Shown: positions 7,918 through 16,252 of the stretch, piece by piece
How the letters are laid out: every line of letters begins with the position of its first letter
How positions within the stretch are numbered: position 1 is the stretch's first letter
NCBI GenBank assembly: GCA_021608145.1
Contig: JAKIHM010000005.1
Location: forward strand, 1-64,000
Direction of reading: 5' to 3'
From: Thermovorax subterraneus
GTDB taxonomy: Bacteria; Bacillota; Thermosediminibacteria; Thermosediminibacterales; Thermosediminibacteraceae
DNA length: 64,000 bases
The notes under the pieces: model-generated
Seen by the model: the letters and a program-made list of their open reading frames with translations, nothing else
Told to the model about the DNA's origin: nothing
Databases searched by the model: none
Program-made: the position numbers and the translations under genes

Positions 7918-8961
7918 TTGAAGGAAGAAAGACTGCCGCTTTATACTGTCAAGGAATTTGTAGCAGACATTTTTAAAAATGCAGGTCTAAACGCCGCTCA
8001 TTCTGAAATAATAGCCGATTCTTTAATCTGCGCTGAAGCAAGGGGTATAAAGTCGCACGGCCTTGTGAGGGTCTCAACTTATGTAAGCAGAATGGAATGT
8101 GGAGCAACTAACAAGAATGCCAATTATAGGATCGAAAAAATAAAAGGCGCTGTTGCCCTACTTGACGCCGATAATGGTTTCGGGCAGGTCGCAGCCTACT
8201 ATGGTTCTAAATTAGCAGTGACATTAGCTAAAAAATACGGCACCGGCGTAGTTGGCATAAAAAACTCTAACCATTTTGGAATAGCCTCTTATTATGCCAT
8301 GCTCATATCTTATAACGACATGATAGGAATCGTTTCAACTAATTCTTCGCCTGCCATTGCACCTTTTGGAAGCTATATTCCACTACTCGGCACCAATCCC
8401 CTTGCAGTATCCATACCAGCTAAAACCAGAAAGCCCATCGTGCTGGACATGTCTGCATCTGTCGTCGCACGAGGTAAAATACGCCTCGCCAAACTCAAGA
8501 ACGAAAAGATACCAATAGGATGGGCTTTAGACCCCTATGGCAAGGACACAGACGATCCAGACCTGGCGCTGAAGGGAAGCCTTCTGCCAATCGGCGGTCC
8601 GAAAGGCTCAGGGCTTTCACTAGTAATAGACCTGATATGTGGCGTATTAACCGGTTCTTCCTTTACGGGAGAAGTAAAAAATGTCACTGATATGAGCGGT
8701 CCTTCCAAGACGGGTCACATAATTATGGCATTGGACATCGGGTGTTTTAATGACGTAAACAAATTCAAAGGAGACATAGACGAAGTTATAGCAAAGATTA
8801 AATCCCTGCCGTCGGTAAATAATTCGGAAATATTTATGCCTGGCGAGATAGAAAACAACGCCGAAGAAAAGTCAAAAAGCGAAGGCATAATTCTTGACCC
8901 CAAAGTGAGAGAAGAATTGAATAAACTTGCTGATAAATACAATTTAAATAAAATTTTATAA
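7918..8961 (+). CDS. malate/L-lactate dehydrogenase-family oxidoreductase
   Basis: A 347-residue NAD(P)-dependent 2-hydroxyacid dehydrogenase of the LDH2/MDH2 fold (the YlbC/ComC/sulfolactate dehydrogenase family, unrelated to Rossmann-type MDH). Family landmarks are SHGLVR near residue 45, the catalytic-His segment NSNHFGIASYY, and the cofactor-site stretch TNSSPAIAPFG ... GTNPLAVSIPA. Start is TTG with AAAAAGGAGG seven bases upstream. It is the first gene after the sigma-54 promoter. It probably interconverts the hydroxy acid imported here with its keto acid (inference). Confidence 0.9.
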   Translation: MKEERLPLYTVKEFVADIFKNAGLNAAHSEIIADSLICAEARGIKSHGLVRVSTYVSRMECGATNKNANYRIEKIKGAVALLDADNGFGQVAAYYGSKLAVTLAKKYGTGVVGIKNSNHFGIASYYAMLISYNDMIGIVSTNSSPAIAPFGSYIPLLGTNPLAVSIPAKTRKPIVLDMSASVVARGKIRLAKLKNEKIPIGWALDPYGKDTDDPDLALKGSLLPIGGPKGSGLSLVIDLICGVLTGSSFTGEVKNVTDMSGPSKTGHIIMALDIGCFNDVNKFKGDIDEVIAKIKSLPSVNNSEIFMPGEIENNAEEKSKSEGIILDPKVREELNKLADKYNLNKIL

Positions 8962-8986
8962 AAAATCAGGTAAGGAGGATTTAAAA

Positions 8987-9898
8987 ATGTTTGACAAGAC
9001 AAGAGAATTTATGAAAAAGATTGGTTTGCCCGAAGGAGACCTCTACAACCTACCCACCTCAACCAAAAAGTTCCCCGATGGCGCGGACTACAGGTTGGAG
9101 GTCCCCACTGTAAACAGCGCTGCTGCATTTAAAGCGCTCATGGAAGAAGCCGAAAGGCTTGGCATCACCATCAACCGGGTAGACGAAACTTATGGATGCT
9201 TCCGCCACACCCTCGAAGAACTCAAAGAATACATCGCCATAGCCAAGTACTACAGGGTAGAGCTCAACATCTCTGTAGGCCCGAGGGCGACTTACGACAC
9301 AAGCGCTACAAGGCTCAGCCAGCAGGGCGTGAGAATAGGATACAGGCTGCGCGGCATGGAACAGATAGTAAGGGCTGTTGAAGACGTAAAACGCATCGCT
9401 GAAGTTGGCGGCAGAGGAGTGCTCGTATACGACGAAGGGTTGCTCTGGGTCCTCAACGAAATGCGGAAGGCCGGAGAATTACCCAAAAACATGCACTTCA
9501 AGATGTCAGCCCATGCTGGCCATGGAAACCCGGCAAGCTTCAAGCTCCTTGCCAGCCTCGGCGCGGATTCCATCAACCCCGTGAGAGACATGACGCTACC
9601 CATGATCGCAGCCCTGAGAGCTGCCGTGGATGTACCCATCGATGTCCATACAGACAATCCTCCGGGATCCGGCGGATTTATAAGGGTCTATGAAGCTCCC
9701 GAAATGGTCCGCATAGGCGCTCCTATCCACCTCAAGACCGGAAACTCCGTTATTTCTGGCCACGGAGAGCTGACAACCGCAGAAAATGGCAGGGCTATGG
9801 CCCAACAAGCAGCTATAGTAAAAGAAATGGTGGAGAAGTACTATCCGCAGGCCGTTCAGAGCAAAGCAGGTACACCCGACATGGCAATCCCAGAATAA
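8987..9898 (+). CDS. TIM-barrel-like protein of unknown function (U32-peptidase-like annotation in relatives)
   Basis: 303 residues with alternating beta/alpha character. Strongly conserved-looking motifs include VDETYGCFRHT, SVGPRATYDTSA, KMSAHAGHGNPASFKLL, GADSINPVRDMTLPM and DVHTDNPPGSGGFIR. The His/Asp-rich HTDNPP and SAHAGHG segments could bind metal or phosphate. Proteins of this type are sometimes labelled peptidase U32, but I see no classical U32 signature, so function is left open. Excellent GGAGG site; 25 bases after the dehydrogenase gene, so it is in the same sigma-54 operon and may act on the product of that enzyme. Confidence 0.75.
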   Translation: MFDKTREFMKKIGLPEGDLYNLPTSTKKFPDGADYRLEVPTVNSAAAFKALMEEAERLGITINRVDETYGCFRHTLEELKEYIAIAKYYRVELNISVGPRATYDTSATRLSQQGVRIGYRLRGMEQIVRAVEDVKRIAEVGGRGVLVYDEGLLWVLNEMRKAGELPKNMHFKMSAHAGHGNPASFKLLASLGADSINPVRDMTLPMIAALRAAVDVPIDVHTDNPPGSGGFIRVYEAPEMVRIGAPIHLKTGNSVISGHGELTTAENGRAMAQQAAIVKEMVEKYYPQAVQSKAGTPDMAIPE

Positions 9899-9921
9899 TT
9901 TTAAAAAAGCTTTCAAATTGC

Positions 9922-9947
9922 CCCTACTATTTATTTAGTAGGGGCGT
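9922..9947 (+). terminator. terminator-like hairpin after the sigma-54 operon
   Basis: A 10-bp perfect stem (9922-9931 with 9938-9947) closing a six-base loop, followed a few bases later by a T-rich stretch. It lies 24 bases after the TIM-barrel gene and just before the promoter of the fumarase operon. The T-run is displaced, so termination may be partial. Confidence 0.6.
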
Positions 9948-9962
9948 GAATTTATTTTTTAT

Positions 9963-9991
9963 TTCACATTCCTTATATTTTCTGATATACT
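9963..9991 (+). promoter_or_regulatory. sigma-A promoter of the fumarase / malic enzyme operon
   Basis: TTCACA and TATACT separated by exactly 17 bases, each one mismatch from consensus. It is followed 35 bases later by AAAAAGGGGGT and the fumarase alpha start. The downstream genes can therefore be transcribed without the sigma-54 system. Confidence 0.75.
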
Positions 9992-10026
9992 CGAAAGCAA
10001 AAATCAAATAAAAAGGGGGTAACAAA

Positions 10027-10872
10027 ATGCGGGAAGTTCACGTTGATGAGATTATCGCTGCAGTCGAAAAACTGTGTATCGAAGCCAATATTAAGCTTCC
10101 TGAAGATGTTAAATTCGCTTTAAACAAAGCAGTAGAAAAAGAAACTTCTCCTCTGGGCAGGGAAATATTAAACGATATTATAAAGAACTACCAAATCGCT
10201 GAAGAAAAGGACCTAGCGATATGCCAAGATACGGGATTTGCAGTATTTTTCGTGAAGCTCGGGCAGGATGTAAGGATTACAGGCGGCAATTTCACCGAAG
10301 CTATCAACGAGGGAGTCCGCAGGGGCTATAAAAATGGGTATTTGAGAAAATCCATCGTAAATGACCCGCTTATCTACAGGAAGAATACGGGAGACAATAC
10401 TCCGGCGATAATTCACCTCGAGATAGTTCCAGGCGATAAGATTCACATAACTTTTGCTCCAAAAGGCGGCGGAAGTGAAAATATGAGCGCCCTTAGAATG
10501 CTAAAGCCATCCGACGGAGTAGAAGGCCTAAAGAAATTTGTGTTAGAAACAGTAAGGCAGGCCGGCCCCAATCCGTGCCCACCTATAATCATTGGCGTAG
10601 GCATCGGCGGAACTATCGAAGTGGCTACATTAATAGCAAAAAAGGCTCTGCTAAGGCCAATCGGCGAGCATCATCCCATGCCTGAAATAGCTGAACTGGA
10701 AAAGGAATTGCTAGAGGAAGTAAACAAACTAGGAATAGGGCCTCAAGGTTTTGGAGGCAAAACCACTGCCCTTGCTGTCAACATAGAGACCTTCCCGGCC
10801 CACATTGCAAGCCTTCCCGTAGCCATAAATATACAGTGCCACGTGGCGAGACATAAAGAAGTTGAAATCTAG
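10027..10872 (+). CDS. fumarate hydratase, class I, alpha subunit
   Basis: A 281-residue alpha chain of the two-subunit, [4Fe-4S]-dependent fumarase/L-tartrate dehydratase family. It catalyses reversible hydration of fumarate to (S)-malate. Cluster-ligand cysteines lie in AICQDTGFAVFF, in PNPCPPIIIGVGIGG and in NIQCHVARH; the GGGSENMSALRML segment is the family substrate loop. The beta subunit follows 20 bases later. Family members of this split type include tartrate dehydratase, so the substrate is inferred from the malic enzyme next door. Confidence 0.92.
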   Translation: MREVHVDEIIAAVEKLCIEANIKLPEDVKFALNKAVEKETSPLGREILNDIIKNYQIAEEKDLAICQDTGFAVFFVKLGQDVRITGGNFTEAINEGVRRGYKNGYLRKSIVNDPLIYRKNTGDNTPAIIHLEIVPGDKIHITFAPKGGGSENMSALRMLKPSDGVEGLKKFVLETVRQAGPNPCPPIIIGVGIGGTIEVATLIAKKALLRPIGEHHPMPEIAELEKELLEEVNKLGIGPQGFGGKTTALAVNIETFPAHIASLPVAINIQCHVARHKEVEI

Positions 10873-10892
10873 TATTCAGGAGGTGAAAGTTA

Positions 10893-11444
10893 ATGATAAA
10901 GCACATAACTACCCCCCTAACTCCGGAAATTATAAGCTCCCTTCAGGCGGGAGACAAAGTGTTAATAAGCGGCATAATTTACTCAGCAAGAGACGCTGCC
11001 CATAAGCGGCTCTACGAAATGATAAAAAAAGGCGAAAAACTCCCCATAGAATTAGAAGGACAGATAATATATTACGTTGGCCCATGCCCTGCAAAGCCGG
11101 GAACCGTGATAGGCTCTGCTGGCCCCACAACTAGCGGCAGAATGGACGCTTACACACCCCTTCTCCTGGAAAAAGGCCTGAAAGGCATGATAGGCAAAGG
11201 CTTCAGGTCCAAAGAAGTGGTCGATGCCATAGTCAAATACGGTGCGGTTTATTTCGGTGCAATAGGCGGCGCGGGAGCGCTTCTTGCGGACTCCATAAAA
11301 GATTCTAAGATTGTTGCTTTTGAGGACCTGGGCCCTGAAGCTATATATGAATTTAAAGTTGAAAACTTCCCCGCTATTGTCATTATAGACAAAGAGGGGA
11401 ATGACCTATATAAAATAGGCGTCGAAAAATACAGGGAAATTTAA
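10893..11444 (+). CDS. fumarate hydratase, class I, beta subunit
   Basis: A 183-residue C-terminal-type subunit of class I fumarase, the swivelling domain that completes the active site with the alpha chain. Characteristic segments: GDKVLISG near residue 20, YYVGPCPAKPGTVIGSAGPTT, MIGKGFRSKEVVDA and YFGAIGGAGALLA. GGAGGTGAAAGTTA precedes the ATG. It is translated with the alpha subunit and followed 20 bases later by malic enzyme, giving fumarate to malate to pyruvate in one operon. Confidence 0.93.
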   Translation: MIKHITTPLTPEIISSLQAGDKVLISGIIYSARDAAHKRLYEMIKKGEKLPIELEGQIIYYVGPCPAKPGTVIGSAGPTTSGRMDAYTPLLLEKGLKGMIGKGFRSKEVVDAIVKYGAVYFGAIGGAGALLADSIKDSKIVAFEDLGPEAIYEFKVENFPAIVIIDKEGNDLYKIGVEKYREI

Positions 11445-11464
11445 ATTTAAAGGAGGCCTCACGG

Positions 11465-12712
11465 ATGTCGCTGAGAGAAGATGCATTAAAACTTCATTTT
11501 GAAAACAAAGGAAAAATTGAAGTAATAAGCAAAGTGCCGGTAAGCAGCAAGGAAGACCTCAGCCTAGCTTACACTCCTGGTGTTGCCGAACCGTGCAAGG
11601 AAATTTTTCAAGACCCTGAAAAGATATACGATTATACGGCAAAAGGAAACATGGTCGCCGTAGTAACCGACGGCACTGCAGTCCTGGGCCTGGGAAAAAT
11701 AGGTGCAAAAGCCGCCCTTCCCGTAATGGAAGGAAAAGCTGTACTATTTAAATGCTTTGCCGGCGTGGATGCCTTCCCTATTTGCATAGATTCTACAGAT
11801 ATCGACACAATCGTCGAGACCGTAAGACTCATCGAACCAGTTTTCGGAGGAATCAACCTGGAAGACATTGCGGCTCCTTCGTGCTTCGAAATAGAAAGAC
11901 GCCTAAAAGAATGCCTGTCCATCCCGGTATTTCACGACGACCAGCACGGCACGGCAATAATAACGTTAGCAGCCCTTTTAAACGCTTTAAAATTGGTAAA
12001 GAAAGACATCAGCGAAATAACAGTAGTCATAAACGGAGCCGGTGCTGCCGGCATCGCCATTGCAAAAATTCTATTGAAGGCAGGAGTAAAAGACATTCTG
12101 CTCTGTGACCGCGAAGGAATTATATATGAAGGTAGAAAAGAGGGCATGAACTGGGCAAAAGAAGAAATGGCAAAATTGACAAACAAAGAAAAGCGTTCCG
12201 GGAAACTGGCCGATGCATTGGTAGACGCCGACGTATTTATAGGAGTTTCGTCAGCCAACATCGTAAGCAAAGAAATGGTAAAGAACATGAAAAAAGACCC
12301 CATAATTTTCGCAATGGCAAACCCGGTCCCAGAAATAAACCCGAAAGATGCCTATGAAGCTGGTGCAAGAATTGTAGGAACAGGCAGGTCTGATTACCCC
12401 AACCAGATAAACAACGTCCTCGCATTCCCCGGCGTTTTCAGAGGCGCCCTTGACGTCATGGCAAGGGACATCAACGACGAGATGAAATTGGCAGCAGCTT
12501 ATGCCCTAGCCGATATAATCCCTTACAACGAACTCAAGGAAGACTATATAATCCCCAAGCCTTTCGATCCGAGGGTGGCACCGACCGTCGCAAAAGCGGT
12601 GGCAACTGCTGCCATGGAGTGCAACGTAGCAAGAAAGAAAGTCGACCCGGATGAAATTGAAAAGAGAACAATAGAACTGGTTAAAAAAGCAAATTCTTAT
12701 TTTGGTAAATAG
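11465..12712 (+). CDS. NAD(P)-dependent malic enzyme
   Basis: A 415-residue short bacterial malic enzyme that oxidatively decarboxylates malate to pyruvate and CO2. Motifs: SLAYTPGVAEPCKEI (catalytic Tyr region), VTDGTAVLGLGKIG, the metal/substrate stretch FHDDQHGTAIITLAALLNAL and the Rossmann dinucleotide site VINGAGAAGIAIAKIL. It lacks the C-terminal phosphotransacetylase domain of MaeB, and its length is typical of the short form. It is the last gene of the fumarase operon, ended by a strong terminator 28 bases later. Confidence 0.94.
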   Translation: MSLREDALKLHFENKGKIEVISKVPVSSKEDLSLAYTPGVAEPCKEIFQDPEKIYDYTAKGNMVAVVTDGTAVLGLGKIGAKAALPVMEGKAVLFKCFAGVDAFPICIDSTDIDTIVETVRLIEPVFGGINLEDIAAPSCFEIERRLKECLSIPVFHDDQHGTAIITLAALLNALKLVKKDISEITVVINGAGAAGIAIAKILLKAGVKDILLCDREGIIYEGRKEGMNWAKEEMAKLTNKEKRSGKLADALVDADVFIGVSSANIVSKEMVKNMKKDPIIFAMANPVPEINPKDAYEAGARIVGTGRSDYPNQINNVLAFPGVFRGALDVMARDINDEMKLAAAYALADIIPYNELKEDYIIPKPFDPRVAPTVAKAVATAAMECNVARKKVDPDEIEKRTIELVKKANSYFGK

Positions 12713-12740
12713 AAAAATCGAGTTTTAAATCTTTTAAAAT

Positions 12741-12773
12741 GGCGTCAACCTAAAAGCGGTTGGCGCCTTTTTT
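12741..12773 (+). terminator. rho-independent terminator of the fumarase operon
   Basis: Ten-base stem (12741-12750 with 12758-12767, one G-T pair), seven-base loop, followed by six T residues. Ends the malic enzyme transcript. Confidence 0.9.
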
Positions 12774-12782
12774 AAATGCAAA

Positions 12783-12834
12783 AATGCTCTTTTTTGGCAA
12801 CATTTTTGATTTTCCCCTGCCAAAAAAGAGCATT
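12783..12834 (-). terminator. terminator of the TRAP operon (possibly bidirectional)
   Basis: Perfect 17-bp inverted repeat (12783-12799 and 12818-12834) whose arms contain A6/T6 tracts. It lies 26 bases beyond the dctM stop and 10 bases after the converging fumarase-operon terminator, so it separates two converging operons. Confidence 0.8.
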
Positions 12835-12860
12835 AAACATTGTCGATTAAAAATCAATTT

Positions 12861-14162
12861 TTATTTCATCAGGCTTGGCAGGAAGGTCGCAAGCTGCGGG
12901 AAGATTATTATAATGATGCTGGAAATAATTAGAGTTATCCAGAATGGAGTAACTCCTCGGAAGACCTTCCCGACCGGCACTTTTGTAATATTTGCAGTTA
13001 TCAAACTTATAACCCCTACCGGTGGTGTTAAAAGACCAATATTCAGCATCAATATTGTAAGCACCGCAAACCATATTCCATCGAATCCTAACGACTTTAT
13101 AATGGGATATATTATCGGCGTCATTATCACGAGTATTGCCATACCATCCATTATAGTCCCCAGGAACAGGTATATCAAAAATATTATTGAAAGTATTACA
13201 TATCTATTAAGATCTAAACCTGTTATAAATTGGGTCAGATTAAGGGGGAGTCTGCTTAATGTTATAAAACGCCCGAACATAAGACCCCCTATCAAAACGA
13301 AGAACGTCATGGCATTAACCCTGGCCGAATGGTTCATAGCCTTCATAAAAGTCTCCCAGTTCATTTTCTTGAGCAAGACCAGTATAACCAGTGCAAGAAA
13401 TGCACCTACGGCTCCACCTTCCGTGGGGGTAAATGCCCCGATATATATGCCGCCGATACTTATCAGGAAAATAGAGGGTATGATCCACGCCTCTTTTATT
13501 AAATCCCAAGTAAGGGGAGTCTTTTCCCTTTCAATCGAAACAGGTGCAAGCTTTGGATTTCTTAAGGCCAGAACATACGCAGTTATCATAAGCAATATAG
13601 CAGTTAAAATACCCGGTATGATCCCCGCAATCAAACATCCTCCTATCGTTTCTTCGGTCAATGCCCCGTACATTACCATTGTTGAGCTCGGCGGGATCAA
13701 AATTCCGAGCGTCCCTCCAACCGCAGCGCATCCCGCTGCAAAGCCTTCGTCGTAATTATACCTCTTCATCTCCTCTACAGATACGCTGGCTATGGTAGTG
13801 GTTGTAGCAACTACCGACCCGCAAACCGCTGCAAAAAGGGCACTCGCGCCTATCGTTGCCATTGCAAGGCCAGCCCTTACCTTACCTAAAATCGCATCGA
13901 AGAGCTTATACAGGGTGCTTCCCATTCCGGCATAAGATAGGAAAAAGCCCATCATTACAAAAAGCGGTATTACGCTGAGGGAATATATCTTGGAATTTGC
14001 AAACGCATCAGCCCCTAGTTTTGCCAGAGCAGCCTGAGGTGAGACCAGGATACTCGTCCCGACAATGGACACAGCCATCATTGCTATTGCCAGAGGTACC
14101 TTCATGGCTATCAAAATAAGCATTACTACAACACCCAATACTCCAACCATTTCCGGACTCAT
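12861..14162 (-). CDS. dctM: TRAP transporter large permease DctM
   Basis: A 433-residue integral membrane protein with about 12 hydrophobic segments and the DctM/TRAP large-subunit pattern: an N-terminal ILIAMKVPLAIAM helix, FFLSYAGMGSTLYKL, the GGTLGILIPPSSTMVMYG re-entrant motif, and a second LGTIMDGMAILVIMTPI / GLLTPPVGVI pair in the C-terminal half. It imports carboxylates with a cation gradient, using DctP as receptor. The start overlaps the dctQ stop by four bases (ATGA), indicating translational coupling. Confidence 0.95.
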   Translation of the reverse strand: MSPEMVGVLGVVVMLILIAMKVPLAIAMMAVSIVGTSILVSPQAALAKLGADAFANSKIYSLSVIPLFVMMGFFLSYAGMGSTLYKLFDAILGKVRAGLAMATIGASALFAAVCGSVVATTTTIASVSVEEMKRYNYDEGFAAGCAAVGGTLGILIPPSSTMVMYGALTEETIGGCLIAGIIPGILTAILLMITAYVLALRNPKLAPVSIEREKTPLTWDLIKEAWIIPSIFLISIGGIYIGAFTPTEGGAVGAFLALVILVLLKKMNWETFMKAMNHSARVNAMTFFVLIGGLMFGRFITLSRLPLNLTQFITGLDLNRYVILSIIFLIYLFLGTIMDGMAILVIMTPIIYPIIKSLGFDGIWFAVLTILMLNIGLLTPPVGVISLITANITKVPVGKVFRGVTPFWITLIISSIIIIIFPQLATFLPSLMK

Positions 14163-14650
14163 AGCTGCTTATCATTCCCTTCTTTTTTAATGAATTCGCA
14201 TAGATTCGAAATTATCGCCAATGCATAACAAGCCGCCCCCACAGAGGCAACATATATAACAGGATAATAACGGATTCCAAGCACACCCGTCTTGTAACCG
14301 CCTGCCACTACTTTACCTGCATAGAGGTAAAGATAATAAGATAAGAGCACCGCTGTAACTAGTGAAATAAAAGAACCCAAAACATACATGAATTTTTGGA
14401 CGCTTTTTGGCATTAAGTTATAAATGGTATCTATTACTACATGTTCTTTGAAATGTTCTGCATAGCCAATGGTCAGGTATACAATTACTACCAATGAAAG
14501 TTCCGTCAATTCTATAGTCCCAGCCAATGGCCTATTGAAAAAATAGCGTCCCGTTATGTCAATAACGGTGATCGTCATAATAAAAAGCATGACAGCAATC
14601 CCAATATAGTTTAAAACAGCATTCAGTTTAAAAACAAATCGCTTTTCCAC
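14159..14650 (-). CDS. dctQ: TRAP transporter small permease DctQ
   Basis: 163 residues with four hydrophobic helices and the small-subunit motif FFNRPLAGTIELTELSLV followed by an AEHFKEHVVIDTIYNLMP stretch, typical of DctQ. It assembles with DctM in the membrane. A nested stem-loop lies between dctP and this gene, which may set a lower expression level for the membrane subunits than for the receptor. Confidence 0.94.
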   Translation of the reverse strand: MEKRFVFKLNAVLNYIGIAVMLFIMTITVIDITGRYFFNRPLAGTIELTELSLVVIVYLTIGYAEHFKEHVVIDTIYNLMPKSVQKFMYVLGSFISLVTAVLLSYYLYLYAGKVVAGGYKTGVLGIRYYPVIYVASVGAACYALAIISNLCEFIKKEGNDKQL

Positions 14651-14670
14651 CTTTTATCCTCCCTACGTGT

Positions 14671-14752
14671 AAAGTCCACGTATATTGCACCTTTTAGTGA
14701 GATTAGCGCTGCAACCACTTTCGCAATCGCAGCGCTTTCCCACTAGGACTTT
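14671..14752. other. nested stem-loop between dctP and dctQ
   Basis: Three nested pairings: AAAGTCC/GGACTTT (14671-14677, 14746-14752), AGTG/CACT (14696-14699, 14741-14744) and AGCGCTGC/GCAGCGCT (14705-14712, 14729-14736). It occupies the only long intercistronic gap of the TRAP operon. It is probably an mRNA-stabilising or attenuating structure that favours dctP. Confidence 0.6.
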
Positions 14753-14785
14753 ATAATTATTTTTAAAAATTTTTAAAAATTAAAA

Positions 14786-15883
14786 TTAACTCTTCTGAGT
14801 AGAATTAAATTCCTCTTTTAACTGATTTACAAGATCAAGAATTTTCTGTCCCGGAATCCCCTTTTGATTTGCAGCATTTAGCCACTCATTAATCAAATCC
14901 TTGGTCTTCTCCATCCATTCTTTCCGCTGCTCAGGGGTTATTTCAGTTATCACCACGTTGGATTTTACCGCCATGTCCATTCCTTTTTCATATCCTGCAT
15001 TGTAAATTTCAGTCGCTTTTTTGTAAATCACTTCTCCTGTCAGGCTTTCAAGAAGCTTTTGGTCTTCGGGCGATAAGCTGTTCCATTTATCTTTGTTCAT
15101 AAATATTACTTGGGCCGAATGGAATGCCTTCAGTCCTCTTGTTGCATACTTAATTACTTCGTGTAACTTATAGGACTCAACTACCGAAGGACCATTACAG
15201 TCGCCATCTATTATTCCTCGCTGCAGAGCATCGTAGACATCAGGCATCGGCATTACGACAGGAGTTCCGCCCAATTTCTTTATCATGGCTTCCCTCGAGG
15301 GGCCGCCGACGCGAATCCTCATGCCCTTCAGGTCATCAGGCTTTTTCACCGGCTTTTTAGTCAAAAGTTCGCTCGGGTCGGTGACCCAAAGTCCGAGCAC
15401 CACCACATCACCGTATTCCTGCTGGAATTCAGGAGACCTCTTGTAAAGGTTCCACAAAACGTAAGACGCCTGCAACGTTGAATCAAACATAAATGGCAGC
15501 TCTAACAGATCGGTTATGGGGTATTTACCCGGGGTGTAACCTTGCAAAGTCCATCCAATATCAATAGCACCGCTCACCACGTCATCCCTTATCGTAGCCG
15601 CGCTAGTAACTGAACCGCCGGGGTGAATTGTGAGCTTAATCCTTCCACCGCTCTTTTCCTCTAGTTCCTTTGCCAGCGGTATTAAGATTTGCTGGCTAAC
15701 CGGGTGTTGTGCCGAAAACGGATGTCCCATTACTAATTCGATCGTCTTATTTTCTCCTCCACTTTGGTTGTTTTGGCTGCCGGAACTTGTCTCCTTCTTT
15801 GTACCGCAACCAGTGAAGACTGAAGAGACCATAAACAAAATTAATAAGAATGCAACTAAACGCAAATATTTTACTTTCATCAT
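14786..15883 (-). CDS. dctP: TRAP transporter substrate-binding lipoprotein DctP
   Basis: A periplasmic-type receptor for a TRAP transporter, anchored as a lipoprotein: signal peptide, then FTGC lipobox at Cys26. The DctP fold is shown by ELVMGHPFSAQHPVS at the start of the mature part, the arginine segment MRIRVGGPSREAMIKKLGG that binds the ligand carboxylate, and MPDVYDALQRGIIDG. The open frame extends upstream to 15943, but AAGGTGGGGAA directly before the ATG pair at 15883 and a proper signal peptide from there fix this start (366 aa). It is the first gene of the operon. The ligand is probably a C4 or related acid. Confidence 0.93.
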   Translation of the reverse strand: MMKVKYLRLVAFLLILFMVSSVFTGCGTKKETSSGSQNNQSGGENKTIELVMGHPFSAQHPVSQQILIPLAKELEEKSGGRIKLTIHPGGSVTSAATIRDDVVSGAIDIGWTLQGYTPGKYPITDLLELPFMFDSTLQASYVLWNLYKRSPEFQQEYGDVVVLGLWVTDPSELLTKKPVKKPDDLKGMRIRVGGPSREAMIKKLGGTPVVMPMPDVYDALQRGIIDGDCNGPSVVESYKLHEVIKYATRGLKAFHSAQVIFMNKDKWNSLSPEDQKLLESLTGEVIYKKATEIYNAGYEKGMDMAVKSNVVITEITPEQRKEWMEKTKDLINEWLNAANQKGIPGQKILDLVNQLKEEFNSTQKS

Positions 15884-15984
15884 TTCCCCACCTTTCAAAG
15901 TTTTCGTTAGAATTTGATTATTTCTATTCTCAGCCATCTCCACCCCCTGTATTAACCTGTATTATAATTGCTATTTTTTATAAA

Positions 15985-16013
15985 ATTATATTATATAATT
16001 GTTTTACATTCAA
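15985..16013 (-). promoter_or_regulatory. sigma-A promoter of the TRAP operon
   Basis: On the minus strand TTGAAT and TATAAT are separated by 17 bases, leaving a leader of about 95 bases before the dctP start. The surrounding AT-rich stretch contains the only good -10 upstream of dctP. The rest of 15944-16093 shows no gene. Confidence 0.6.
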
Positions 16014-16093
16014 TCTGCAATTTAATAAATTTTACAAAGATATTTAACGCATTTAGGACAAATCTCGAAATTATTCTACCATTCTCGCAATAT

Positions 16094-16120
16094 AAAAAAA
16101 AACGGGCTTGTCAAGCCCGT
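16094..16120 (-). terminator. terminator after the ornithine cyclodeaminase-family gene
   Basis: On the minus strand a 9-bp perfect stem (16102-16110 with 16112-16120), drawn with a single central base, so the real loop must open a few pairs. It is followed by a run of nine T residues. It lies about 130 bases past the stop at 16253; the interval between contains no open frame of note. Confidence 0.85.
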
Positions 16121-16252
16121 ATGCTTTACAGGTGTTTTACTCTTTTCCTATATCTTCCCACCAATTTTAAATTGTGTTCTCTGCACCATCAACAAGCATT
16201 ATTTAGGCATTCGCCTTCTCTCATGTCATACCTGTCGAAAATTAAACTTTTT

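Noticed and set aside
12760-13755. 331-codon plus-strand frame opposite dctM
   Set aside because: Antisense to a clear TRAP permease; its hydrophobic look is the mirror of the membrane helices. It also starts inside the terminator region.
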